Positions 43,441-55,847 of a stretch of 64,000 nucleotides of DNA are shown here, in pieces (within the stretch, counting starts at the first letter, position 1; every line of letters starts with the position of its first letter). This stretch comes from Notolepis coatsorum (lineage: Eukaryota > Chordata > Actinopteri > Aulopiformes > Paralepididae). The notes beneath the pieces were generated by a model. It saw nothing but the letters and a program-made list of their open reading frames with translations. It was not told the DNA's origin and ran no database searches. Location: NCBI GenBank assembly GCA_963971535.1, contig OZ020587.1, forward strand, positions 157,021,471 through 157,085,470, written 5' to 3'. A program made the position numbers and the translations under genes.

Positions 43441-46399
43441 ATGTGAAGTAAAAAGGGTCCTTGGTTCTTATATTAAGAACCAGCTATGATACTCTGCGTT
43501 GTGTCTGTCCGTTTACTAATTCCCTTTTACTTTAAAAAGGCCAAGCATGGCCTTGTAACGACGGCGGAGCAGGAGAATGAAATGAAGATGATGAGAGTTT
43601 GCTAATGTACAAAATCCGTGTTTTATTTCACAAGCAAAAGTGAAATAACAAAGGCTTCAAAACGTGCAATGAAACAAAGATACCATGAGACTGTGCCCTC
43701 AGCTCTTTGTTTCAGACTAATCAAAAGGAGGTTACTAAAGGAATGGTCAATGTAGGCCTCTGTTGCCTGGTGTCAACAAAGGAATCTGGTTTCTCGTCTG
43801 AAAAGTGTCTTCTTCTCTGTTCCTGCTGCCGTCCTCCTGTGGGTCTCTGTCTGGGCTCAAGAAAGCGTGTGTGTCTTGTTGTTGCGTTCGCTCTGCTCTC
43901 TCTCACTAGACTGCTAGTCTTTAAAGCCTTTACTCCTCCCCTTGGGATCTTACGTCAGAGGGGAGGACCTCTTTAGAAGAGAGAGATTCTGATTGGCTGA
44001 AACCCTAGAGCGGCCATTTTGAGTAGGCCTGTCGTCCGATATTACCTTATAGGGAAATATCTTTGCTAGATGTAATTTTTACAGGGCAGGCTGTTTCTTG
44101 TTTTAGAGAATTCTCTAGTTTAGCGTTTAAATGTATCCGTATTAGATTTATCAATTTATCAATCAAAGATTAATGCTTATTTTGATTAAACATCTCATTT
44201 AGTCTTTCCACCGAATTTCTTAGTGTCCTAAACATAGATTAAACCTATTGTGGGTTTATAAGACAAACTGTTTTACTTTCTGTAATCTAGGTTAATATCT
44301 TTGAAGTTAATTTGATGCTTAAACCTGTTTTAGACCATATGAATATTAGTTCAATATTGTAAACAGATTGATTTCTATAGCTTGACTATACTTTGTAAAG
44401 ATGAATACACTATTTTATAACTGTTTTTACTGATTGATTTAGACTTTACACCAATGGAACCTATTTATTATTTTCTACTTCTATTAAGTTAGGTTTATTT
44501 AATCAAGTACATTATCACTAAATTAGTGTATTCTTATATTAAACCAATGTTTTAGTTTGAACGCTGATACTCTCTCCCTGCAAACCAGGAGAGGCGTTTT
44601 CTGCCGGCCGTTTGTCTCAGCTGGTGTTATCTGAAACTTCCTTTTGAAGCTCTGTGTCCTATCTTTATGACCCCCAAACTGGGTGTCCGCTCTCAGCGTT
44701 TCTATAGAAAGCTGCAAGCCTGTGTAGTAGAATCCTAACAATAATCTAAGGTTATTGTACAGTACAAGGAGGTCGTTAACTGGAGGAGGAAAAAGGATCA
44801 TAAGTGATAGAATTTGGTCTCCTCATCTGACTCCCAATATAGCCAGCAAGGAATAAATGTGCAGTCCAGACAACAGAGTTCGAATTCAACTCATGGTTTT
44901 ATTTGTCTCTGCGGCCAGGAGTGAATAAAAAGGTTGCTTTTCACATATAAGGATTATCAGAATACATTAATCATGTCTGTTTTGTACACAGGATCAACAA
45001 GGTTTGCATCTCAAAACCCCACCATGTAGGTACATACAACAGTCATTTTTAACATAAATGTAATTAGAGAAAATACTGTAAGCATTACACATGAGTAAAT
45101 CTGGTTTACAGATCAGGGATCTGTACATTACTCTAATCTAAACAACAATTGGTGTTTCCCATGATTTACTCACGTAAAATGCAATCAGCTCACAGTAGTC
45201 TCTGGATGGGTGGCGGTGGAGCCGCAGACCTGGGGAGGGGTCTGGGCTCCTGAATTAACCCTGTGTTCACTCTTAAATACTATCATTTCCCACCAATCAT
45301 AACATTCTAGTAGTACGTTTTGGTCCAATCAGGTGGTCTTCTGGAAGGGCGGTCCGCCCCTCCCCCTGGTTTTCTCTGTGGGCGCTGGTTGCCCCCACCT
45401 CCTCGATCTCCTGTGTGGGTCTTCCTTTAAACATAGGGGGCCGCCAATGGCCCCCGTCGGTGTGGTTCCTGTGTGAGTCTTCTTTCAGTAAACAGAGGGG
45501 GCCGCCTGATGGCCCCCGTCGGTGTGGTTCCTTTGATGCGTATCGAGGAGGGCGCTTTTGATGGCCCCCCTCCTTTGGCTGCTCAAATCTCACCCAAGTA
45601 CAGTCAGTGCTTTCCCAGACTGATACCAGACATCCTATGAAACCACACAAACCTTTATTCACCAGACTGAAACTCTGTCTATCTGTGATACATATACCAG
45701 GATTCCATAACAGAGTGTAATAACACTATTACTTTCATACTAGTTATCTGCTAGACCGGCTGTTCCTCTGCTATTTAAAGTGAGCCACTGTTTACTGTGG
45801 GGTGTGACTTCCCCTGTGGCCTTTTATGACCGGCAACTGTTGTTCTCTAATCCAGTCTTACCCCTGAGCGGGGGTTTGTTTGGAATGCACTTTTGGCTAA
45901 GCCCTGTTTTTACATTATGGATTAATTTCTTTTATTCACACATATTAGTTATGGAATTCAAGGTCAATATTACCACACCTGTAAATGGTAACAACCGGGT
46001 GTCTGCTAACAGCTGGATTCAGCATCCTGTTTTGGTAAACACAGTCTTTTGTTCTAATTTCAAAGCTGGCTGACCAACTTTGACCAGTATCCTGTCTTAT
46101 TTACATATAATGATCTCCTGGGGGGTTGCTTACTCAGGTGCAGTTTGCCCAGACCAAATAGTGCATAATCTAATCAGTCACTTTACTTGTGGTCTATTAT
46201 AAAAAGCGTTTAGGGATTTACTAATATGAGACTTCTAAAACCCATGTATTTTGACTACCTGTTGGGGAGAACATTCAGACTATTCTAAAATGTGTGTGCA
46301 CTGGTCCTATACCCAATCCAACCTCTTTCCGGAGCCGTTAACCTATGGAACTCAAGATTCAACCAACATTCCCATATTTCCATAATAGTTGGACAGTTT
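43441..46399. other. 3-kb region without a recognised gene
   Basis: All open frames are short and unconvincing. 44560-45300 read on the minus strand has an AATAAA-bearing, LTR-like look, but no matching second LTR, primer-binding site or coding region was found. A minisatellite lies at 45413-45575. Confidence 0.45.
45413..45575. repeat. Minisatellite, about 69-bp unit, G/C-rich
   Basis: Two and a half copies of a unit holding GGCCCCCGTCGGTGTGGTTC and GGGGGCCGCC, with an internal GGGGGCC/GGCCCCC palindrome. Confidence 0.8.
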
Positions 46400-46488
46400 G
46401 AACAGAGAAATCTACCACAAACGTCTGTTTGAAAAAACCCTGACGAAGTTCGAAACCCAAAAACAGGCTTCAGGGACAGCTCTAGAGA

Positions 46489-46872
46489 GCAGATGTCCCT
46501 CAGCTCTTGCCGTAGACGCGCATCTCCTCCAGGGCCGTGTTGGTGAACAGGTTCAGATGTCCCTCAGCTCTTGCCGTAGACGCGCATCTCCTCCAGGGCC
46601 GTGTTGGTGAACAGGTTCAGATGTCCCTCAGCTCTTGCCGTAGACGCGCATCTCCTCCAGGGCCGTGTTGGTGAACAGGTTCAGATGTCCCTCAGCTCTT
46701 GCCGTAGACACGCATCTCCTCCAGGGCCATGTTGGTGAACAGGTTCAGATGTCCCTCAGCTCTTGCCGTAGACGCGCATCTCCTCCAGGGCCTTGTTGGT
46801 GAACAGGTTCAGATGTCCCTCAGCTCTTGCCGTAGACGCGCATCTCCTCCAGGGCCGTGTTGGTGAACAGGT
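46489..46872. repeat. Minisatellite made from a terminal exon, 64-bp unit
   Basis: Six near-perfect copies of a 64-bp unit containing AGATGTCCCTCAGCTCTTGC and GCATCTCCTCCAGGGCC. Read on the minus strand each unit encodes NLFTNTALEEMRVYGKS and a stop. The copy nearest the exon is part of the CDS; the rest extend the 3' UTR. Confidence 0.93.
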
Positions 46873-46981
46873 TGACCACCAGCGTGGCATCTTCCGCGCC
46901 GCCGGAGAGCGGCCTCTCCATCTCACACATCTTCACCTTCTCCAACTGCCTCATGTTTTCCAGAATCTTCTTTCCTTTTCC
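46820..46981 (-). CDS. Last coding exon of an unrecognised gene
   Basis: The acceptor TGTTCTTTAG precedes the exon at 46981. The frame reads GKGKKILENMRQLEKVK, MCEMERPLSGGAEDATLVV, NLFTNTALEEMRVYGKS and TGA (46822-46820), 53 residues. The charged, non-repetitive sequence and clean splice acceptor indicate a real exon. It begins in phase 0, the phase in which the minus-strand exon 61235-61055 ends, so both may belong to one gene that encloses klhl10. Family not recognised. The end of the exon has amplified into a 64-bp minisatellite. Confidence 0.6.
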   Translation of the reverse strand, partial: GKGKKILENMRQLEKVKMCEMERPLSGGAEDATLVVNLFTNTALEEMRVYGKS

Positions 46982-46999
46982 CTAAAGAACAGATTGATT

Positions 47000-47150
47000 G
47001 ATGATTTAAAATGTTATTAACAGATTGCAGAATGGGTACAATACAGTATGGCTCAATACACACACTTGTTAAGGGGATGCAGACCAGAGAAAGACTTTCG
47101 TCTTGTTTACATCAGGGTCCCCCATTTTCAATTCATCATAGAAAATTATT
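47000..47150 (-). repeat. Copy of the short LINE-tail-like repeat
   Basis: Inverse of 14567-14716: TTATTAACAGATTGCAGAAT, GCAGACCAGAGAAAGACTTT and GGTCCCCCATTTTCAATTCA are all present. Confidence 0.75.
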
Positions 47151-47174
47151 AAGAATATTACTGACTGGAGTGAA

Positions 47175-48849
<1,675 letters not shown>

Positions 48850-48850
48850 A

Positions 48851-49728
48851 TACGGGTGCATCTCAATACATTTGAATATCGACGAAAGGTTTATTTATCT
48901 CAGTAATTAAATTCAAAAAGTGAAAATAATATAATATATAGATTCATTACACACAGAGTGAAATATTTCAAGGCTTTATTTCTTTCAATTTTGATGATTA
49001 TGGCTTACAGCTAATGAAAACCCAAAATTCAGTATCTGAGAAATAAACAAATTTTAATTTTATCTCTCTTTCTCCGATTTCTCTCTGTTTTTCTCCCAGT
49101 CCCAATTTAGTTGATGTGCCAATTCCCCCCCCCCTCCCCTACCTGGTTGTTGTGCGCATGTTCTCCTACTGGTCGGTACAAGGGAACCCTGAAGTATCCG
49201 CACGCTTCCTCCGACACGCGCGGCGACAGCCAGTGGCTCTCTTCTCACCTGGCAGCGAGGGCTCTCATTGGTGAAGTGTAACGTGTGGGTGGTCACGCTG
49301 CCTTCCTCAAGTCCTGCCTCCGCTGAGCAAGCGCCCAGACCTGACCTGTAGGCGTCGCTGTCCACAACGCCAGTTTCCCACCCACGGCTTCCCTCCCCCT
49401 AACCCAGCCAAACGAGTTAGTATAGCGATCAGCCCAAGCCAAGGCAATGCTGACTCCGGGAGTCGAGACCGCAGCCTCTTGCATTGGTGACAAGCGCAAT
49501 CTCCGCTACGCCACCTAACCGCCCTATATCTGAGAAATTTTGAATATTACATAAATAAAACCAATAAAAGAATATATATATATTACAGAAATGTCGGCCT
49601 ACTGAAAAGTATATGCACTCAATACTTGGTCGCGGCTCCTTCTGCATGAATCAATGCAGCCTGGCATGGAGGCAACCAATATATTTCCTCTCTACTCTTT
49701 TACTCTAATGTATTGAGATGCACTGTGT
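48851..49728. mobile_element. DNA element with TGCATCTCAA ends
   Basis: Left end TACGGGTGCATCTCAATACA, right end TATTGAGATGCACTGTG in inverse. The interior includes TACTTGGTCGCGGCTCCTTC and TGCAGCCTGGCATGGAGGC, blocks I know from a widespread vertebrate DNA repeat whose superfamily I cannot name securely. A SINE (49045-49526) is inserted. Confidence 0.6.
49045..49526 (-). mobile_element. tRNA-headed SINE, copy 3
   Basis: Inverted copy of the 6416 and 47631 family, ending at the plus-strand right in CTACGCCACCTAACCGCCC. Perfect 12-bp duplication TATCTGAGAAAT at 49033-49044 and 49527-49538. Confidence 0.9.
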
Positions 49729-51470
49729 CAATCAAATCATCAACTGATGTAATAATAACGGAATCAGATGCATTCCACCAAATCAGTCTATTGCTCATTC
49801 ACGCCATATCACATGAGAGGAAGTATTAATTACAATATTCATACGTTTAGTGAAAGAGTGTTATAGTATATTACACATAGTTAGTATATTAGAAAGGAAT
49901 ATTACACTCTTAATTCTGTATACAGTATAAGCACTCTGATTAACCCATTCATCTACATTCATTGCACACACTCACTTTAAACAAACACTCACCCTTAACA
50001 CTCACTTTAACACTTTTAACAATACACCATATTTGGTCTATTTATTACGAAAAGATTTGCACTACATCCATACCTAATTTCTGCATAAAAATTATATTTT
50101 TTTTCAGTTTTGTCGTGGATTTCGACTGGTCATCATTGGTTAATGAATGCAGAATAACACAGGACAGGCCTGATGAGCGCATCTAAATGTACAGACCACG
50201 ATGGTTCTCGCCCGGCATTAAAGCAAACAGTAACAAGGTCAGACAAGAATCAAGTAATCAAATGAAGCAAGGAGATAAAGGTTCTGTATACTCACGTTAG
50301 TAGGTTTATTTGAACAAATGTACATCCATGGAGGGACTCTTAGTCTGCCAGAGTGTATATCACAGGTTTGTCAGAGCAAAAGTAAAAACAAAAGCTAAGT
50401 ATATTAGTTTATAAACACACGGAATGGAGAGGTATCATTGGTTCGTTTAGTTTGGGCGGATCGTTTCTGATTGGGTTGGGCATTATATGGTAATTTGGAA
50501 GATGGAAGAGATAGGCTTTTGAAGAGGTGCAAACGGGGCCCCTCGCAGGAACACTGCAGCCTTGGATGTTGCTTGCAACCTTATCAAGCCTGCGCATGAT
50601 TTTCTGAGTCTAATGAATGGCTGCATTGTTTTGTAGCAAGAGTCTTGTAGCAAGCATGACTTCATGGATTTAACGACCGACCTTGGTGTAGAACTATGAA
50701 ATTACACTCACAGTTTGCATTTTTTTTTACCTCATTGTCTGCATTTCTACTTCATTGTACTTTAAGGTTGTACTTTAGTTTGTATATTGTATATTTTTTA
50801 TAGTGTTGGGACTTTATTCTTCTTTTAACCTTTTTACTGTATGAAGCACATTCTCAGGGGGCTCATACAGAACCAAGCATTTCACTGTAATGTACATGTA
50901 CCTTATGTGTGAAAAATAAAACAAAACTTGAACTCGATTGTGACAAGGCTGTGGTACAACAGTTTCACTAGAATGCTTTGTGTCTATCTTCTATCAGCTA
51001 TTATCTATGTATGGCTTGAATATGAAAATAATTTCTCAAACTTTCTGCATTTACATGTAAAATTACAGACGTTATGGTCCGTTTCCGTCTGCCAACATAT
51101 ACATATACAATATTATTCCTGAACCTATCGCACGTTGCTAAGCAAAGCAAAGCTAAATAAATAATTACATGTAGAAATAGAATGAATCAAATAGAATGTG
51201 AAGAAACGCTAAGTGGTGAATTTACAAGTTAAAGTTTCAGAGCTGTTGTACTCTACCAACACTGATGGGATGCATCTGGACAAATACTTTCGCTAAATTG
51301 AAACTTAACAGTTGTCTGACCACTAAGTGTGTCAGACTACAACGTATGATGTACAGTATATCATACCAGTTAGGGTACCTTGTGTATACCGTTTACTTTT
51401 ACTCATATTCATAGTATACATTCAGATTCAAATCCTTTACTGCCTATATTTATTGTACCGTATGATATAT
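49729..51470. other. 1.7-kb region without recognised features
   Basis: Mostly AT-rich. Open frames are short. A GC-richer stretch at 50460-50680 shows no gene or repeat family that I can support. Confidence 0.45.
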
Positions 51471-51714
51471 AACCGGATAGGGCATACAGACCCCCATCTT
51501 GTGAGGATGGGGTTTGGCGGAGCCCAATAGCAGAACACAGGAGGAGAGAGAATGGAGCGTTTTAGGTGGGTTTTAATGTTGTTTCCCCAAGCAGACAGTT
51601 TAACAAATGGAATGTGCAACAGACAGGTACAAGAATGTTCTTGGGGTTAGGACAGGTGCACTCCTTGTGCAGCACGGGGCAGTAGACACAGGACTGTGTC
51701 GTGGGCGAGAGCAA
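51471..51714. other. GC-richer unclassified segment
   Basis: No gene recognised. It precedes an L2-type tail in the same orientation and may be body sequence of that element. Confidence 0.35.
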
Positions 51715-51845
51715 TCCTTAGTTATGGAGTGTTTGTATTTTTATTTTATTTTTTTGTATCCTTTTGTTTCGTTTTTTGTGTAAAGCACTTTGAGCTGCAA
51801 TCTGTATGAATGGTGCTATATAAATAACGTTATTATTATTATTTT
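51715..51845 (+). mobile_element. L2-type LINE 3' tail
   Basis: TGTAAAGCACTTTGAGCTGC, TGGTGCTATATAAATAACG and (TTA)n, the standard end of L2-group LINEs. No coding part remains. Confidence 0.75.
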
Positions 51846-52034
51846 ACATTTATTTTAACTTAAATTAAAAAAATATATTTTAAGACTTCTAAAGAATGTC
51901 ATGTTTTTAGACATAATATCTATATTATTCAAATGGGAGCTAAATATATTATACTTTATTATTATATTACATTATATTATAATATATAACATTACATTAT
52001 ATCATACATATTATTTATATTATTCAAATATGTT
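51846..52034. other. AT-rich spacer
   Basis: Low-complexity AT sequence; nothing recognised. Confidence 0.4.
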
Positions 52035-54816
52035 CTGTTGTGATGTCAAGTCAAGTCAAGTCAAGAGTTTTATTTGTCACGGCATACAAGTATACAATGA
52101 AATGCGGGTGGTCTTTCCCGCAACGATGTGCAATACAGTAGTAACAACATATAATAGAATCCAATAAAACAACATTGTGCAATAAACAAGTAACATAGTA
52201 GGGCATATCGGTATTTGTACATAAGTTATTTACAGAGCATGAAGGAAATGCTAGGTCCTGTGGTAGTGCAATACACTGTTAGCTACGGATGAGGCACTGG
52301 GTCTTTCTGTACATTGCTATTTTATACAATCTCAGGTTATACTATACTATTTTTAAAGTGACCTTTCCTTAGTGGCCATAAGTGTGGGCGTGTGCAGCAT
52401 GAGTGTGTGCCATGTGTGTGATTATGTGTGCTTGTGTGTGTAGAGTTCAGTGTTCAAGGTTCTGATGGCCTGGGGGAAGAAGCTGAGCCGAAGCCTCTCT
52501 GTCCTAGTAGCTGGGGTTCGCAGGCGTCTGCCTGACCTCAGCAGCATGAACAGGCTGTTGTTGGGGTGATGTGGGTCTTTCATTATTCTGCAGGCTCTGG
52601 ATTTGCACCTCTTGTTGTATAGAACCTGCAGGGGTGGTAGTGCAATACCCGTGGTACGCTCGGCTGAGCGCACCACTCTTTGTAGGGCCTTCTTGTCCTG
52701 TGCCGTGCTGTTTCCATACCAGGCAGTGATGTTTCCAGTCAAGATGCTCTCTACAGCTCCGGAGTAGAAGGACTGGAGTATCTTCCCAGATACTCTGAAC
52801 TTCCTTAACTGTCTCAGGTGGTAGAGGCGCTGCTTCGCCTTTTTTACGACTGAATCTATGTGTCTTGACCATGTCAGATCCTCTGAGATGTGGACCCCCA
52901 GGTACTTAAAGCTGCACACCCTGTCCACGGTAGCCCCGTTTATCCTCACTGGTGTGTGTGTCTCCTGCTGTCCTCTCCTATAATCCACGATCAGCTCCTT
53001 GGTTTTAGCAATGTTCAGGAGCAGGCTGTTGTCCTGGCACCAGCGTTCCAGTACATCAACCTCCTCCCGGTAGGCCTTCTCGTCGTTGTCCGAGATCAGC
53101 CCCACCACTGTGTCGTCCGCAAACTTCACTATGGAGTTGGAGCTGAACTTGGCCACACAGTCGTGTGTGTATAGTGAGTACAGCAGGGGGCTCAGAACAC
53201 AGCCCTGGGGGGACCCGATGCTCAGGGTGATGGTGTTGGAGGTCTGACCCCCCACCCTGACCGCCTGGGGCCTTTCGCTCAGAAAGTCCAGTATCCAGGC
53301 GCTCAGAGCGGAGCTCAGACCCAGCTTGATCAGCTTGTCCACCAGTCTGGTGGGGACTATGGTGTTGAACGCTGAGCTGTAGTCAATGAACAACAGTCTC
53401 ACATAGCCCCCCTTCTGGCGGTCAAGGTGAGAGAGGGTGCTGTGCAGTACTTGGGAGACCGCATCGTCAGTGGACCTGTTTGGCCTGTATGCAAATTGCA
53501 TGGGGTCCATATCACTGGGGAGGGAGGCACAAATGTGATCCTTGACCAGCCTCTCGAAACATTTCATGGCCACAGAGGTGAGTGCCACCGGTCTGTAATC
53601 ATTGAGACATGTTGGGGAGGGTTTCTTTGGTACAGGGATGATGGTAGACATCTTGAAGCAGGCAGGGACCACTGACTCCGCCAGGGATTGATTAAATATA
53701 GCGGTGAACACAGGGGCTAGCTGGTTGGCACAGGACTTAAGTATGCGTCCTGTTATACCATCTGGGCCAGCAGCTTTTCTGGTGTTCACCTGCATAAATG
53801 CTCTTCTCACACTGTGTTCCGACAACGAGAGAGCGTCCCCGCCCCCCCGCGGTTGCCACACCCCCTCCACAACAGCCGGCGCGCCAGTGACGTCACTAGC
53901 CGTTGAGCTAGCGGCGCCACTGTCTACACCAAACCGAGCGTAGAAAGAGTTGAGTTTGTCCGCGAGAGAGGCGTCGTCGCTCCCCATTGAGGGGGCGCTG
54001 ACTTTGTAGTCAGTTATTGTCCTCAGTCCCCGCCATAAGCCTTGTGTCGTTTTGTGCCATTTGTGTCTCCAGTTTATCAGCATATGTCCATTATGCAAGT
54101 TTTACAGCCTTGCGCAGAGTATAGACTGAAGCCTTGTACTCTTCCATGTTTCCTGACTCTCTGCCCAGGTTGTAGGCAGTGGTGCGGGATTTCAGAGCTG
54201 CTCTGATAGTACTGTCCATCCACGGTTTCTGGTTTGGGAACACCCACACCTTCTTTGTGGGGACAATACTATCAGCCAGTGTTGTGATGAAGCAGACAAC
54301 GCTGTCAGCGAACTCGCTGACGTCATTGGCGCTTCCTTGAAACATATTCCAGTCAACATCCTCGAGCGCATCCTGAAGCGTGGCCTCTGATTGGTCGGTC
54401 CATTTTTTTGTCTCATGTGACACGACTGCCTCACGTGATCTTTGTTTGTAAGCCGGAATCAGGATAATGGAGTCGTGATCGGATGAGCTTGTAGCCCCTG
54501 TCAATGGTGGAGCCGCTACAGCCTTGTAGCCGGCTCTGAACGGGGTGTAGCAGTGGTCGAGTGTGTTTCCTCCTCTTGTGGAGCAGGCGATGTGTTGAAA
54601 AAAGGACGGCATCACTTTTTTCAAATTCGCCTGATTGAAATCACCAACTACGATCATCGCTACGTCCGGATGTTTAATCTGATGTTTGTTGAGATGATCC
54701 TGTAGCTCTGCCAGGGCCCTGGCGGTGTTTGCTTGTGGAGGGATATATACAGCAGTCATGATGACCGCAGTAAACTCTCGGGGAAGGTGGAAAGGGCGGC
54801 ATAGAATGGAGAGATT
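52035..54816 (-). mobile_element. 5'-truncated Rex1-like LINE with (TCAAG)n tail
   Basis: Minus-strand LINE with part of the endonuclease, the complete RT region, a 3' UTR of about 380 bp and a TCAAGTCAAGTCAAGTCAAG tail at 52046-52065 (reads CTTGA on its own strand). 3' UTR sequence matches the fragments at 10746-11690. The 5' end is cut inside the endonuclease, where L2 sequence begins on the other strand. I place it in the Rex1/CR1 group by protein motifs; the exact family is not certain. Confidence 0.82.
52422..54790 (-). pseudogene. Rex1-like endonuclease-RT, frameshifted
   Basis: The endonuclease C-terminal half (54790-54091) shows LPREFTAVIMTAVYIPPQA, VVGDFNQANL, NTLDHCYTPF and SSDHDSIIL. 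A TAA at 54091-54093 and a frame change near 54040 separate it from the RT. The RT reads TRKAAGPDGITG, NDYRPVALTSVAMKCFERLV, QFAYRPNRSTDDAV, LLFIDYSSAFNTIVP, GSPQGCVLSPLLYSLYTHDC and the catalytic KFADDTVVGLI, and ends near 52424 with a C-terminal SFFPQAIRTLN block. The RT frame itself is long and open (558 codons). The upstream breaks and 5' truncation make it non-autonomous. Confidence 0.85.
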
Positions 54817-55490
54817 TTAACTGGCACTCGTAAATACGACCACATCTCACCGATTTTATTTTCACTCCACTGGCTCCCAGTGCACTTTAGGATTCATTTT
54901 AAAATTATTTTATTTGCTTTTAAAGCCCTTCATGACCTTGCTCCACCCTACCTCTCTGAGCTGTTGCAGGTCTATACACCTTCTCGCTCTCTCAGGTCAG
55001 CTGACCAGCTGCTCCTAGTAGTGCCTACAACTAGGCGTAAGCTCAGGGGGGACCGTGCTTTCTCCGTTGCCGCCCCCAAAATGTGGAATGAGCTGCCACT
55101 GCAGATTAGGCAGGCCTCATCACTGCCCCGTTTTAAAGGCCTCCTTAAGACCCACCTCTTCTCTCTGGCTTTCGACACCATGTAGCTTGTTGATTTTATG
55201 ATCTTATTGTCTTACTGTGTTGTTGTTGTATCGTTTTGTTACTGTTTCCCTTGCTTTTAAATATATATTTTTTTTAAGTACTCTGATCTATTTAAACTTG
55301 TATTGCTGCCTATATTTACCTAATGTTTTTTATCTCTGTTTTGGTACTCTTGTTTTTTTTTTCTTTTTTTTTTTCTTTTTTTAGTGCTGCTAATAGTTTT
55401 TAATATGCTCCCCCTGTACAGCACTTTGTGCCCCTGTGGCTGTTAAAGCGCTTTATAAATAAAGTTGGATTGGATTGGATTGGAGAGATG
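54817..55490 (+). mobile_element. L2-group LINE 3' fragment with (GGATT)n tail
   Basis: Frame 54820-55185 reads YDHISPILFSLHWLPVHFR, FKALHDLAPPYLSELLQVY, SLRSADQLLLVVP, GDRAFSVAAPKMWNELPL and KGLLKTHLFSLAF plus a stop, the L2 C-terminal block. The 3' UTR ends GTTAAAGCGCTTTATAAAT, AAAGTTGGATT and a GGATT array. Different subfamily from the 17571 element. Confidence 0.85.
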
Positions 55491-55554
55491 TTCCATGTCC
55501 GGGGAGCATGAACGGGAGAGTACCTGCACCTCATTGGGGTTTACCCAGCCATTG

Positions 55555-55690
55555 TCACAGTATGATGTCACAGTATGATGTCACAGTGTGATGTTCTGTT
55601 GTGATGTCACAGTATGATGTCAGAGTATGATGTCACAGTGTGATGTTCCGTTGTGATGTCACAGTATGATGTCACAGTATGATGTCATAA
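55555..55690. repeat. Tandem repeat, 14-bp unit
   Basis: About nine copies of CAGTATGATGTCA with variants (CAGTGTGATGTTCTGTTG), organised in a higher-order unit of about 57 bp. Confidence 0.9.
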
Positions 55691-55847
55691 TCAAACATTC
55701 TAGAACATTTGTGTAACAGTTATTTATTCAACAATTCTCTCAGAAGATCTCAGATCTCAGAAGACAAGTGAACATATCACTTGTTGTTTCTGGCTACTTG
55801 TCTGTAAACTTGATTATATTCTGTAGATACAATTTTAAAATCCCCAC

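Noticed and set aside
44530-45780. Minus-strand LTR of a retroelement
   Set aside because: AATAAA-like and G-rich motifs are suggestive, but no second LTR, primer-binding site or coding region was found.
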